Source of the DNA: CAZBBB01 sp964490005
Lineage (GTDB): Bacteria > Planctomycetota > B15-G4
Reading direction: 5' to 3'
Assembly: GCA_964490005.1 (NCBI GenBank)
Contig: CAZBBB010000040.1
Span: 1 to 24,911 of the forward strand
DNA length: 24,911 bases
Under the pieces are notes generated by a model, which was not told the DNA's origin, searched no databases, and was given only the letters and a program-made list of their open reading frames with translations. Of the stretch, positions 15,853-23,255 are shown one piece after another; position 1 is the stretch's first letter, and each line of letters begins with the position of its first letter. A program made the position numbers and the translations under genes.

Positions 15853-17037
15853 ATGCGGGTCGCCCTGGTCTTCAAGCGCTGGTCGGATTCGGGCGGCTCG
15901 GAGCGCCAGGTCACGCTGCTCGTACGGGAACTGCTCGCGCGCGGCGACGAGGTGCACTTGTTCTGCGAGCAGGTGCGCGGCGCGACGCCCGCGGCGCTCG
16001 TCGTGCACCGGCTCTCCCCCCTGCCGCTGGGACGCACGCTGCGCATGCTGCGCTTCTCGAGGTGGGCCGCGCGACAGATCGCGCGGCACGAGCGCGCACA
16101 CGGTCCCTTCGACGTCCAGCAGGCCTTCGGCCGCACGGTGGGCCAGCAGGTCTACCGGCTCGGCGGCGGCTGCCACCGCAGCTACCTCGAACTGGCGCAC
16201 GCCCTCGACCGGCCGCGCTGGCTGCGCGCGCTGCTGGCTCGCCATCCCTACCAGCTGCTCAAGGCGCGCCTCGAGGAGCGCGCGCTGGCGCCCGCCCCCG
16301 GCCGCCGCATCATCGTGAACAGCGAGATGACGCGCCGCGATCTCGGGTTCCGCTACGGGCTGGCGCCCGCGAGCATCCACGTGCTGCGCAACGGGGTCGA
16401 TCTGGCGCGCTTCCGGCCCGCGGCGGGCGACGAGCGCGGCCAGCTGCGCGCCGAACTCGGGCTGGCGGCCGACGCCGAGGTCGCGCTGTTCCTCGGCACG
16501 GGCTTCTCGCGCAAGGGCCTGCAGCCGACCCTGCGCGCCGTCGCGCGGCTGGCCGCCGAGCGGCCGGCGCTGGTGCTGCTGGTCGCGGGCCGCACGCGGC
16601 GCGCGCGGGCCTGGTCCCGGCTGGCGCGGCAACTCGGGATCGACCGACGCGTCGTGTTCCTCGGCGCGCGCTCCGATCCCGAGCGGCTGTACCGCGCCGC
16701 GGACGTGTTCGTGCTGCCGGCGGCCTACGACCCGGCCGCGAACGCCACGCTCGAGGCGCTCGCGAGCGGGCTGCCCGTAGTGACCTCGCAGACCAACGGC
16801 GCCGGCGAAGTGCTCGAGGAGGGCGTGCAGGGCACCGTCGTGCCGGCGCCCGTCCATCCGCAGGACGTCGCCGACGCGATCGCGTTCTGGCTCGCGCGCT
16901 CCGACCGGCAGGCCGTCGCGCGGGCCGCCCGCCGCACGGCCGAACACCATCCGGCCGTCACGCGCGTCGAGGAACTGCTCGCGATCTGGGACGAGTCGCG
17001 CGCCGAGCGCGCCGCTCAGCGCGCGGCGCGCACGTAG
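15853..17037 (+). CDS. WaaG/RfaG-like glycosyltransferase family 4
   Basis: This 394-residue GT-B enzyme most resembles WaaG, the lipopolysaccharide core glucosyltransferase. The N-terminal domain opens with MRVALVFKRW and GGSERQ (residues 14-19), the usual acceptor-side glycine loop; VYRLGGGCHRSYLELAH (100-116) has the WaaG-like Y-x-x-x-x-x-C-x region. The nucleotide-sugar domain has GTGFSRKGLQPTLRAV (215-230) and AYDPAANATLEALASGLPVV (291-310). The E-x7-E motif reads D293-x7-E301, a substitution seen in WaaG relatives. It probably uses UDP-glucose or a related sugar at the cytoplasmic face of the inner membrane, but the specificity is inferred. No clear ribosome site precedes ATG 15853. The gene is divergent from the double kinase and overlaps the inositol synthase gene by 22 bp at its 3' end. 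Confidence 0.88.
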   Translation: MRVALVFKRWSDSGGSERQVTLLVRELLARGDEVHLFCEQVRGATPAALVVHRLSPLPLGRTLRMLRFSRWAARQIARHERAHGPFDVQQAFGRTVGQQVYRLGGGCHRSYLELAHALDRPRWLRALLARHPYQLLKARLEERALAPAPGRRIIVNSEMTRRDLGFRYGLAPASIHVLRNGVDLARFRPAAGDERGQLRAELGLAADAEVALFLGTGFSRKGLQPTLRAVARLAAERPALVLLVAGRTRRARAWSRLARQLGIDRRVVFLGARSDPERLYRAADVFVLPAAYDPAANATLEALASGLPVVTSQTNGAGEVLEEGVQGTVVPAPVHPQDVADAIAFWLARSDRQAVARAARRTAEHHPAVTRVEELLAIWDESRAERAAQRAART

Positions 17038-18215
17038 TCGCGCAGCGCGGCGACCTGCGCGTGCAGGTCGTGCGTCTCGACGTCCAGGGGCGACTTGAAG
17101 TAGGCCGAGAGCTGCTTCATCGGGCCCTTCTCGCCGCGACGCATCGCCAGGTCGGTCAGGCGCACCAGGTCGAGCACCAGCGGCGCGGCCAGGATCGAAT
17201 CGCAACCCTGCCAGGTGAACTGCAGCGACATGCGATGGCCGAGGAAACCCTCGAAGTGCACGAAGTCCCAGGCCGTTTTGAGGTCGTCGAGCGACTCGAC
17301 GTAATCGATGCCGACGTGCGTGTGCACCGGGTGGCCGAGGATGCTCGCGAGCACCGAGTCCTTGCTGCGCACCTTCGTGGCGCGGTTGTCGGCGTGGCTG
17401 AGAACCCGTCCGTCACGGTCGCCGAGCATGTTGTAGCCCATCCAGCTCAGCACCTTGAGGTTGCGGTCGCGGAACATCGGCGCCAAGGCGCTCTTCACGA
17501 GCGTCTCGCCGGTCTTGCCGTCGTTGCCCATGTAGGGCACGCCGAGGCGCTCGCCCAGCGCGCGCAGCGCCGGGTTGAGCGCGGCGCGCGACGGCGTGAA
17601 GTTGACGTAGCCGCAGCGCTCCTGCAGCGCGGCGTAGGCGTAGAGCGCGCTCGGCCGCAGGGCCGTGGCGTCACCGGCGTCGAGCAGCGCCTCGAGCGCC
17701 TCGGGCGACTCGAGTTCGCCGAAGGCGTCGTGGTCGGGTTCGGTCGAGGCCAGGTTCACGACGACCACGCGCTCGACCGACTCGCGCGCGCGGAAGGCGC
17801 GGATGTCGGACTGCAGGCGCTGCACGATCGAGCGCAGACCGTCGTCGTGGCGCGTGACCGGATTGGTCGCGAGATTCTCGATCGCCGGCCCCGAGTGCAC
17901 GCAGGTGCCCGGCTTGAGCGCCTCGGAGATGTCGAGCAGATCGTCCTTCAGCTTCGTGACGAGTTCGAGATCGAGCGACCGCGAGGTGCGCGCGATCTCG
18001 CAGGCGCTCTCGAAGAAGTTTCCGTGGCGGATGTCGTGTCCGCCGAACACCAGCTCGCCGACGGGGACCAGTCCGAGGGGCGCGAACTCCGGCCGGTTCG
18101 TCACCAGGCCGGTGTCGGCCGCCAGGCCGCGCGCCATGGCCCGCGCGCCGGTGACCACGGTCGTGCCGATGCCTCCCAGGGCCCCGACCATCCAGACACC
18201 GACGGGCTCGCTCAT
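17016..18215 (-). CDS. ino1: Inositol-3-phosphate synthase (myo-inositol-1-phosphate synthase)
   Basis: This 399-residue enzyme converts D-glucose 6-phosphate to 1L-myo-inositol 1-phosphate with bound NAD. The NAD-binding loop is VGALGGIGTTV (10-20). The catalytic region is conserved: YMGNDGKTGETLVKSALAPM, then FRDRNLKVLSWMGYNMLGD, then THVGIDYVESL and LQFTWQGCDSILAAPLV. The length is that of the compact prokaryotic form, shorter than the eukaryotic one of 510 or more. The product could feed inositol lipids, inositol-derived thiols or compatible solutes; no partner gene is beside it, so the fate is open. The start is ATG 18215; a -10-like TAGAAT lies on this strand at 18291-18286 but no good -35 is seen. 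It is divergent from the MaoC gene and overlaps the glycosyltransferase end by 22 bp. Confidence 0.94.
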   Translation of the reverse strand: MSEPVGVWMVGALGGIGTTVVTGARAMARGLAADTGLVTNRPEFAPLGLVPVGELVFGGHDIRHGNFFESACEIARTSRSLDLELVTKLKDDLLDISEALKPGTCVHSGPAIENLATNPVTRHDDGLRSIVQRLQSDIRAFRARESVERVVVVNLASTEPDHDAFGELESPEALEALLDAGDATALRPSALYAYAALQERCGYVNFTPSRAALNPALRALGERLGVPYMGNDGKTGETLVKSALAPMFRDRNLKVLSWMGYNMLGDRDGRVLSHADNRATKVRSKDSVLASILGHPVHTHVGIDYVESLDDLKTAWDFVHFEGFLGHRMSLQFTWQGCDSILAAPLVLDLVRLTDLAMRRGEKGPMKQLSAYFKSPLDVETHDLHAQVAALRDYVRAAR

Positions 18216-18351
18216 GACCTCTCGCTGCTCCGGGACTGCGCGCGACCGCCCTCATCGGCCGGCGGCGCCACGGGACAATCGGGCGATTCTACGCGCTGCC
18301 GCCCTCCGATTCGCACGCCGGTCGCGGGCCGGGCCGAGGCATGATGCGCGC

Positions 18352-18831
18352 GTGCCGCCCCACGCGCCCCTTTACTTCGAGGACTGCCTGCCCGGGCGCT
18401 CCGTGCGCGCCGGGCCGCGGCGCATCACGCGCGCCGACATCGACGCCTTCACCGAACTCTCCGGCGACCGGACGGCGCTGCATCGCGACGATGCCTACGC
18501 GGCGTCCACGCCCTTCGGAGGCGTCGTGGCGCACGGCGCTCTGAACCTCGCCGCGGCCACGGGACTGGCCTTCGAGACGGGCGCCTTCGAGGGCACCGTC
18601 CTGGCGGTGCTCTCGATGGAAGTCCGCTTCGATCGCCCCGTACGGCCCGACGACGCCGTCAGCCTGACCCTCACCTGCCGCGAGATCGACGCGCGGCCCA
18701 AGCCCGATCGCGGCGCGGTCGCCTTCAGCGTTGCACTCGAGAACCAGCACGGAAAGACCGTGCTCTCGGGCACCTGGAAGCTGCTCCTGCGCCGGCGCAG
18801 CGAAACCGAACAGCCGACCGCGCCATCTTGA
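18352..18831 (+). CDS. MaoC-like (R)-specific enoyl hydratase-family protein
   Basis: The product has 159 residues and a single hot-dog domain. The MaoC active-site region reads FTELSGDRTALHRDDAYA, followed by FGGVVAHGALNLAAATGL; the D and H of the GD-x4-H motif are present. Members hydrate trans-2-enoyl-CoA or related thioesters in fatty acid or polyhydroxyalkanoate pathways, but some act on other acyl-CoAs. The start is taken as GTG 18352 since the reading frame before it codes unrelated sequence and ends in the inositol synthase promoter region; the ribosome site (GAGG) is 12 nt away, so this start is only probable. The stop TGA sits in the -35 box of the next gene's promoter. It is divergent from the inositol synthase gene (136 bp). 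Confidence 0.87.
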   Translation: MPPHAPLYFEDCLPGRSVRAGPRRITRADIDAFTELSGDRTALHRDDAYAASTPFGGVVAHGALNLAAATGLAFETGAFEGTVLAVLSMEVRFDRPVRPDDAVSLTLTCREIDARPKPDRGAVAFSVALENQHGKTVLSGTWKLLLRRRSETEQPTAPS

Positions 18832-18856
18832 CACCCCACCGATAGTGGGTTAGGTT
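18828..18856 (+). promoter_or_regulatory. Strong sigma70-like promoter for the 78-residue small protein
   Basis: A perfect TTGACA at 18828-18833 lies 17 bp before TAGGTT at 18851-18856. The spacer includes the inverted repeat CCCAC-cgata-GTGGG (18836-18850), which could be an operator half-site pair. The -35 hexamer overlaps the stop codon of the MaoC gene. Predicted start of transcription is near 18863. Confidence 0.6.
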
Positions 18857-18893
18857 CCCGCGATCGGCATATGTCGTAGGCATACCAGCCGTG

Positions 18894-18917
18894 GGGGCCC
18901 CCTTGGCGGAGGGCCCC
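18894..18917 (+). promoter_or_regulatory. Hairpin in the leader of the 78-residue protein gene
   Basis: GGGGCCC (18894-18900) and GGGCCCC (18911-18917) are exact reverse complements around a 10-nt loop. The leader also holds the ribosome site GGGAGG (18946-18951). The roughly 100-nt leader is much longer than elsewhere in this window. The hairpin could be structural only. Confidence 0.4.
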
Positions 18918-18960
18918 ATGCGGCGGCCTGCGGTGGGCATGCCTCGGGAGGGTGAATCGC

Positions 18961-19197
18961 ATGGTGCGCAAGGAGAAGTCCGCTGCCGCGACGTTCTGCG
19001 AGTCGGCCGAGAAGGTCGAGTGGGTCGAGGTGATTCTGCGCGACGGCCGGACATTGCAGGGCAACGTCATCCGCAATCCCATCCGGCACACGGGCACGGT
19101 CGTGAACGCCCTGACCGAGACCCGCTACGATTTTCCGCTCGACGACGTGCAGGCCGTGCGGCGCGTCTCGGATCCTCGGCACGTCAATCTGAGCTGA
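18961..19197 (+). CDS. Small 78-residue protein with possible Sm-like or SH3-like beta barrel
   Basis: The product has 78 residues and is well supported: GGGAGG lies 9 nt before ATG 18961, and a clear promoter is upstream. The core VEVILRDGRTLQGNVIRNPI followed by YDFPLDDVQAVRRV has the alternating hydrophobic pattern of a short beta barrel; the DGR-x-L-x-G turn recalls the first Sm motif of LSM/Hfq-like proteins, but this is pattern resemblance only. The N terminus is basic (MVRKEK), which would suit RNA or nucleic-acid contact. No signal peptide is seen. It lies 140 bp before the first HEAT gene, and a separate promoter for that gene is possible, so an operon is not assured. I do not recognise the family. 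Confidence 0.7.
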   Translation: MVRKEKSAAATFCESAEKVEWVEVILRDGRTLQGNVIRNPIRHTGTVVNALTETRYDFPLDDVQAVRRVSDPRHVNLS

Positions 19198-19208
19198 GCG
19201 GGCGCGTA

Positions 19209-19230
19209 TTCGTGACCTGTTCGTGACCTG
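19209..19230. repeat. Perfect tandem 11-bp direct repeat upstream of the HEAT genes
   Basis: TTCGTGACCTG occurs twice back to back (19209-19219 and 19220-19230). It lies just upstream of a possible promoter: TACACA (19235-19240), 17 bp, CATACT (19258-19263), each matching four of six consensus bases. An 11-bp period puts both copies on one DNA face, as expected for a pair of regulator half-sites. Confidence 0.55.
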
Positions 19231-19234
19231 CCCC

Positions 19235-19263
19235 TACACAGCGGGTCGTCGGCCCGCCATACT
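19235..19263 (+). promoter_or_regulatory. Possible promoter for the HEAT-repeat gene pair
   Basis: TACACA and CATACT are spaced by exactly 17 bp, both four-of-six matches to the sigma70 hexamers. The spacer contains GCGGG-n7-CCCGC (19241-19257). Expected leader length is about 68 nt. Weak hexamers plus an upstream direct repeat would suit an activated promoter. Confidence 0.35.
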
Positions 19264-19337
19264 GGGCGCTCCCAGGAGATGGCACGGGTGGGCTGCGGCT
19301 CCCGTTGCCTTCCTCATCGTTCCCGTGAGGTAGATCC

Positions 19338-21284
19338 ATGCTTCAGTTGCTCGCCACCGCGTCGGTCCTCGCGCTGCTCAGCGTCCCCGCCCTGGCCCAC
19401 GGCGGCCAGTACAAGGGCCCCTCCGATGCGGCCGGCGCGACAGCCGGCGGCAGCGGCCAGAATGCGCCGCCGACCAACCCGGCCGGAGCGGGCGCACCCG
19501 GCCCCGGCGCGCCGAGTTCGGGCGGCGCGGCGGTCACGGCGGGCACCAAGGGCGGCGGCAACCAGCAGCGCAATCGCGGCGCCTCCGACACGGGTGGCGG
19601 CAATCTCGAGTTCGAGCAGGGCTACGAGATCTGGCAGTTCTGGTGGGAGAACAACAAGGACCAGTACCTCAACCTGAAGAATCGTCTCGTGCGCACGAAC
19701 AGCGCCACCGGCTCTTCGGGCCACTTCACGGGCCGCGGCCGCAAGGTCGACTCCAACTCCTCGCGCCGGCCGAGCATCGAACTCATCCAGCAGGAGGTCA
19801 TCCCGACGCTCGCCAAGCTCATGGCGTCCGCCGATGACCGCGACATCATCGACTCGGCGATCCTCGCCATGGCGCGTTCGGCCCAGGAGGCCAGCTACGA
19901 CGCGGTGCTGAGCGCCGCGCTGCCGCTCATCAAGCACAAGGAGCTGAGCGTGCAGACCTCGGCGACGCTGGCGCTCGGCGTGCTCGGCGCCAAGGCGGCC
20001 ATCCCCACGCTCAACGAACTCGTGGCCGACACGTCCAAGGGCCAGGCGCTCGCAGGCGGCGGTTCGGTGAACTGGCTCGTGCGCGCCTTCGCCGCGCTCT
20101 CGCTCGGCCTGATCAACGAGCCCGAGTCGGTCCCGGTGCTCATCGACCTGGCGCGCAACACGGCCGACAAGGACCGCGACCTCAAGGTCTGCGCCATCGT
20201 CGCCCTGGGCCTGGTGAAGAACTCCGAGACGCCCGCCGTGTCGCGCTTCTTGGTCGAACTGCTCGGCGACCGCAAGCTCGACGCGGTCATCAAGAGCTAC
20301 GTCCCGACCTCGCTGGGCAAGCTGCACAGCCGCAACGAGAACTACGACCCGAGCGTGCTGCAGGCGCTGCTCGCGACCTTCACCGACCGCGACACCGACA
20401 ACTTCGTGCTGCAGTCGACCGCCATCGCGCTCGGCCTGCTCGGCACGCTCGACAACACCGACGTCGTCGAGGCCCTGCGCGGCTACATCGCCGAGGGCAA
20501 GGACATCCAGACGCGGCACTTCGCGTTCATCGCGCTCGCGCAGATCGGCGCGCGCGACCGCGACACGATGCAGGCCCACCTCGAGCAGCACGAGGCGCTC
20601 AAGAAGCTGTTCTGCGACGAGATCACCAAGCCGGAGACCAAGTCCAACCGGTCGTGGGCCGCGCTCGCGGGCGCGATCTACGCGCGCTCCATCAATGCGG
20701 CCGAGGTCGCCGTCGTCGAGCGGCTCGACAAGGCCTATCGCGACGAGAAGGACCCGATGTTCAAGAGCGCCTTCGCGGTCGCCCTGGGCCTGCTCAACGT
20801 CACCACCATGAAGGACCAGATCTTCGAGGACTTCAAGGACCGCAAGGAGGAGGAGTTCAAGGGCTACTGCGCGATCGCGATGGGCTTCATGAACCACACC
20901 GACGCGGCCGAGACGCTCAACGCCGTCTGCCGCAACAAGACCATCACGCCGACCTACCGGCTGCAGGTCGCGACGGGCTTGGGCCTCATGGGTGACGACC
21001 AGGCGGTGCAGACGCTCGTCGACACGCTCATGAGCGCGCAGACGCTCGGCGTCAGCTCGGCGGTCGCCAAGGCGCTGGGTCTGATCGGCGACGAAGACGC
21101 GGTCGCTCCGCTGCGCGCCATTGCCGAAGACGAGTCGATCGGCGTCGTGACGCGCGCCTTCGCCTGCGTGGCGCTCGGAATCGTCTGCGAGAAGACGCCC
21201 CTGCCGTGGAACGCGGCCATCAGCCAGGACAACAACTACCGCGCGCGCGTCCCGGCGATCGACGAGGTTCTCGACATCCTCTGA
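19338..21284 (+). CDS. Exported HEAT-repeat protein, paralogue A
   Basis: This 648-residue protein has a likely signal peptide (1-20, ending VPALA) and a mature start HGGQYKGPSD. A Gly/Ala/Pro linker follows to about residue 88. The signature EIWQFWWENNKDQYLNL (97-113) and HFTGRGRKVD (129-138) come before a run of HEAT-like helical pairs from about 147 to the end. These are marked by repeats such as SATLALGVLGAKAAIPTL, FAALSLGLINEPESVPVL, AIALGLLGTLDN and AKALGLIGDEDAVAPL. HEAT solenoids act as protein-binding scaffolds, so a structural or assembly role in the cell envelope is likely; I know of no defined function. ATG 19338 has GAGG 7 nt upstream. It lies 24 nt before a paralogue of identical length, probably in one transcript. 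Confidence 0.88.
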   Translation: MLQLLATASVLALLSVPALAHGGQYKGPSDAAGATAGGSGQNAPPTNPAGAGAPGPGAPSSGGAAVTAGTKGGGNQQRNRGASDTGGGNLEFEQGYEIWQFWWENNKDQYLNLKNRLVRTNSATGSSGHFTGRGRKVDSNSSRRPSIELIQQEVIPTLAKLMASADDRDIIDSAILAMARSAQEASYDAVLSAALPLIKHKELSVQTSATLALGVLGAKAAIPTLNELVADTSKGQALAGGGSVNWLVRAFAALSLGLINEPESVPVLIDLARNTADKDRDLKVCAIVALGLVKNSETPAVSRFLVELLGDRKLDAVIKSYVPTSLGKLHSRNENYDPSVLQALLATFTDRDTDNFVLQSTAIALGLLGTLDNTDVVEALRGYIAEGKDIQTRHFAFIALAQIGARDRDTMQAHLEQHEALKKLFCDEITKPETKSNRSWAALAGAIYARSINAAEVAVVERLDKAYRDEKDPMFKSAFAVALGLLNVTTMKDQIFEDFKDRKEEEFKGYCAIAMGFMNHTDAAETLNAVCRNKTITPTYRLQVATGLGLMGDDQAVQTLVDTLMSAQTLGVSSAVAKALGLIGDEDAVAPLRAIAEDESIGVVTRAFACVALGIVCEKTPLPWNAAISQDNNYRARVPAIDEVLDIL

Positions 21285-21308
21285 GCCGCTCGCGGCACGG
21301 AGCCCGAC

Positions 21309-23255
21309 ATGAGGCCGATCCGCGGGCTGCTGTTGTGCCTCGCGCTGCTGCCCGCGGTGAGCGCGGCGGCCGTCTGGCACGGTCCGTCCAAGCCTCCGGG
21401 CGGGTCGGGCGGCGGCGGCGTGCCGCCCAAGCCGCCCGACCCGCCCACGACGCCTCCGCCCCCCACCACGTCGGCGCCGCCGACGACGGGCACGTCGGCC
21501 GGACCGGGCTACAAGCCGAACGCGCCCGCCAAGCGGCCCGGCGGAGCGAGCACCGCGGGCGGGGCGAGCGGCACCGGGCCGTCGGCGCCGGCCGAGCGCG
21601 GCGTCGCGCGCACGGCCGCCGTCACGCAACCGACGCTGCTCGAAGACGACGCCTTCGCCCTGGCCTCGTGGGAGTACTGGTGGGAGATGCACGAGGACGC
21701 CCTCGTGCAACTCGACGAGGGCGACGCACCGACACCCACCCGTACGTCGGGCCCCGGCAACTTCACCGGCCGCGGACGCCGCGTGACGAGCGCCGCGACG
21801 AGCGCCTTTTCCGAAGTGCTGCCCGTCCTGCTCGACGTGCTGCGGCGCGAGACGGACTTCGAGCTGTGCGACTCGGCGGCGCTGGCGGTCGGCCGCGTCG
21901 CGCCGGCCGAGCAGGCGCCCATCCTGATGGACGACCTGCGCCGCGCGCTGCAGCACCCGACGCTGTCGGTGCGCACCTCGGCCACGCTCGCCCTCGGCGC
22001 GCTGGGCAGCGAGCAGGCCCTGCCGCTGCTCCACGGCCTGATGGCCGACACGCGCGCCGGCCGGCAGGCCGTCGGCGAGTCGAGCGTGCCGTGGAGCCTG
22101 CGTGCCTACGCCGCGCTCAGTCTGGGACTCGTCGATGAAGACCTCGCCGTCGATCCGCTGCTCGACGTCGTCCTGCACGCCGAGCCGTCCGAGCGTGAAC
22201 TGCGTTCGGCGGCCGCGACCGGCCTGGGCCTGATGCGGGGCGCCGGCGCGGCGCGCGCCGTCGAACCGCTGCTGACCTTCCTCGCCGATGCGACGGAGGA
22301 CCCGGTCGTGCGCAGCCACGTCGCGACGGCGCTGTCGCGCCTCGGCGACGCATCGATCCTTCCCGCGCTGCTCGAGGTCTGGCGCGACCGCGACGCCGGC
22401 ACGTACGTGCGGCAGGCACTGGCCATCGCCTTCGGCCGCCTGGCGCGCGCCGACCACGCGCAGATCGTCGACGCGCTCGAGGAGGCCATCGCCGACGAGG
22501 CCGACGTGATCACGCGGCAGTTCGCCTACGTCGCCCTGGCGCGGATCGGCGCCACCGACGATTCGCCCCGCATCCGCGACCTGCTGCGCAAGGCGGTCAA
22601 GGACCCCGAGCACAAGATCGACCGCTCCTTCGCCGCACTGGCCGCGGGCCTGCTGGCGCGCGCCCGGCCCGACGCCGAGACCGCGTTGGGCGATGCGCTG
22701 CTGCAGGCCTACGAGGGCGAGCGGCAACCCTCGCTGCGGGGGGCGCTCGCGCTCGGTCTCGGACTGAGCCGCACGTCGAGCGCCGCCCCGCTGCTGTTCG
22801 AGGACTTCTCCGACACCAAGGACGGAGCGCTGCGCGGCTACCTCGCCCTCTCGTTGGGCCTGCTGGGGCACGAAGCGGCAGCCGACGCGCTGATGTCGCT
22901 CGTCACCTCGAGCGCGCTGGGCGACGGCGAGCGGCGGCGCATCGCGATGTCGCTGGCGCTGCTCGGACGCGACGACGTCGTGCCCGGCCTCGTCGCGGCG
23001 CTGCAGCGGACCTCCTCGCTGGACGAGGCCTGGTCGCTGGGCCAGGCGCTCGGACAGCTGCGCTCGCCCGCGTCGGTCGCGCCGCTGGTCGCGCTCATCG
23101 ACGCGTCGCAGCACGCGCCGGCGGCCCGCGCGGTGGCCTGCGTCGCGCTCGGCCTCGTCGGCGAGAAGCACTCGCCGCGCTTCAACCTGCGCGTCGGCGA
23201 GGACGTCAACTACATGGCGCGGGTCAGCGTGCTCGAGGAGATCGCGCGGCTCTGA
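21309..23255 (+). CDS. Exported HEAT-repeat protein, paralogue B
   Basis: The product has 648 residues, the same length as its neighbour. It has a signal peptide (1-20, with LLLCLALLPAVSA) and a Pro/Thr/Gly-rich linker (about 25-100), unlike the Gly/Ala-rich linker of the first copy. It keeps the signature ASWEYWWEMHEDALVQL (119-135) and NFTGRGRRVTS (151-161). The HEAT region aligns without large gaps: LSVRTSATLALGALG (219-233) matches LSVQTSATLALGVLG (203-217) in paralogue A, and LLFEDFSDTK (495-504) matches IFEDFKDRK. Both end with a similar GEK/CEK, then N-Y-x-A-R-V block. The role is unknown; a partner or subunit in the same envelope complex is the simplest reading. ATG 21309 has GGAG nearby. 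Its end overlaps the small helical-repeat gene by 46 bp. Confidence 0.88.
   Translation: MRPIRGLLLCLALLPAVSAAAVWHGPSKPPGGSGGGGVPPKPPDPPTTPPPPTTSAPPTTGTSAGPGYKPNAPAKRPGGASTAGGASGTGPSAPAERGVARTAAVTQPTLLEDDAFALASWEYWWEMHEDALVQLDEGDAPTPTRTSGPGNFTGRGRRVTSAATSAFSEVLPVLLDVLRRETDFELCDSAALAVGRVAPAEQAPILMDDLRRALQHPTLSVRTSATLALGALGSEQALPLLHGLMADTRAGRQAVGESSVPWSLRAYAALSLGLVDEDLAVDPLLDVVLHAEPSERELRSAAATGLGLMRGAGAARAVEPLLTFLADATEDPVVRSHVATALSRLGDASILPALLEVWRDRDAGTYVRQALAIAFGRLARADHAQIVDALEEAIADEADVITRQFAYVALARIGATDDSPRIRDLLRKAVKDPEHKIDRSFAALAAGLLARARPDAETALGDALLQAYEGERQPSLRGALALGLGLSRTSSAAPLLFEDFSDTKDGALRGYLALSLGLLGHEAAADALMSLVTSSALGDGERRRIAMSLALLGRDDVVPGLVAALQRTSSLDEAWSLGQALGQLRSPASVAPLVALIDASQHAPAARAVACVALGLVGEKHSPRFNLRVGEDVNYMARVSVLEEIARL

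Noticed and set aside
16062..18344. A 760-codon plus-strand open frame overlapping the WaaG-like and inositol synthase genes
   Set aside because: It is a shadow of one gene in another frame and antisense to the next; no recognised sequence.
19241..19257. GCGGG-n7-CCCGC as a terminator of the 78-residue gene
   Set aside because: The stem is only 5 bp, there is no T-tract, and it falls between possible promoter boxes of the next gene.
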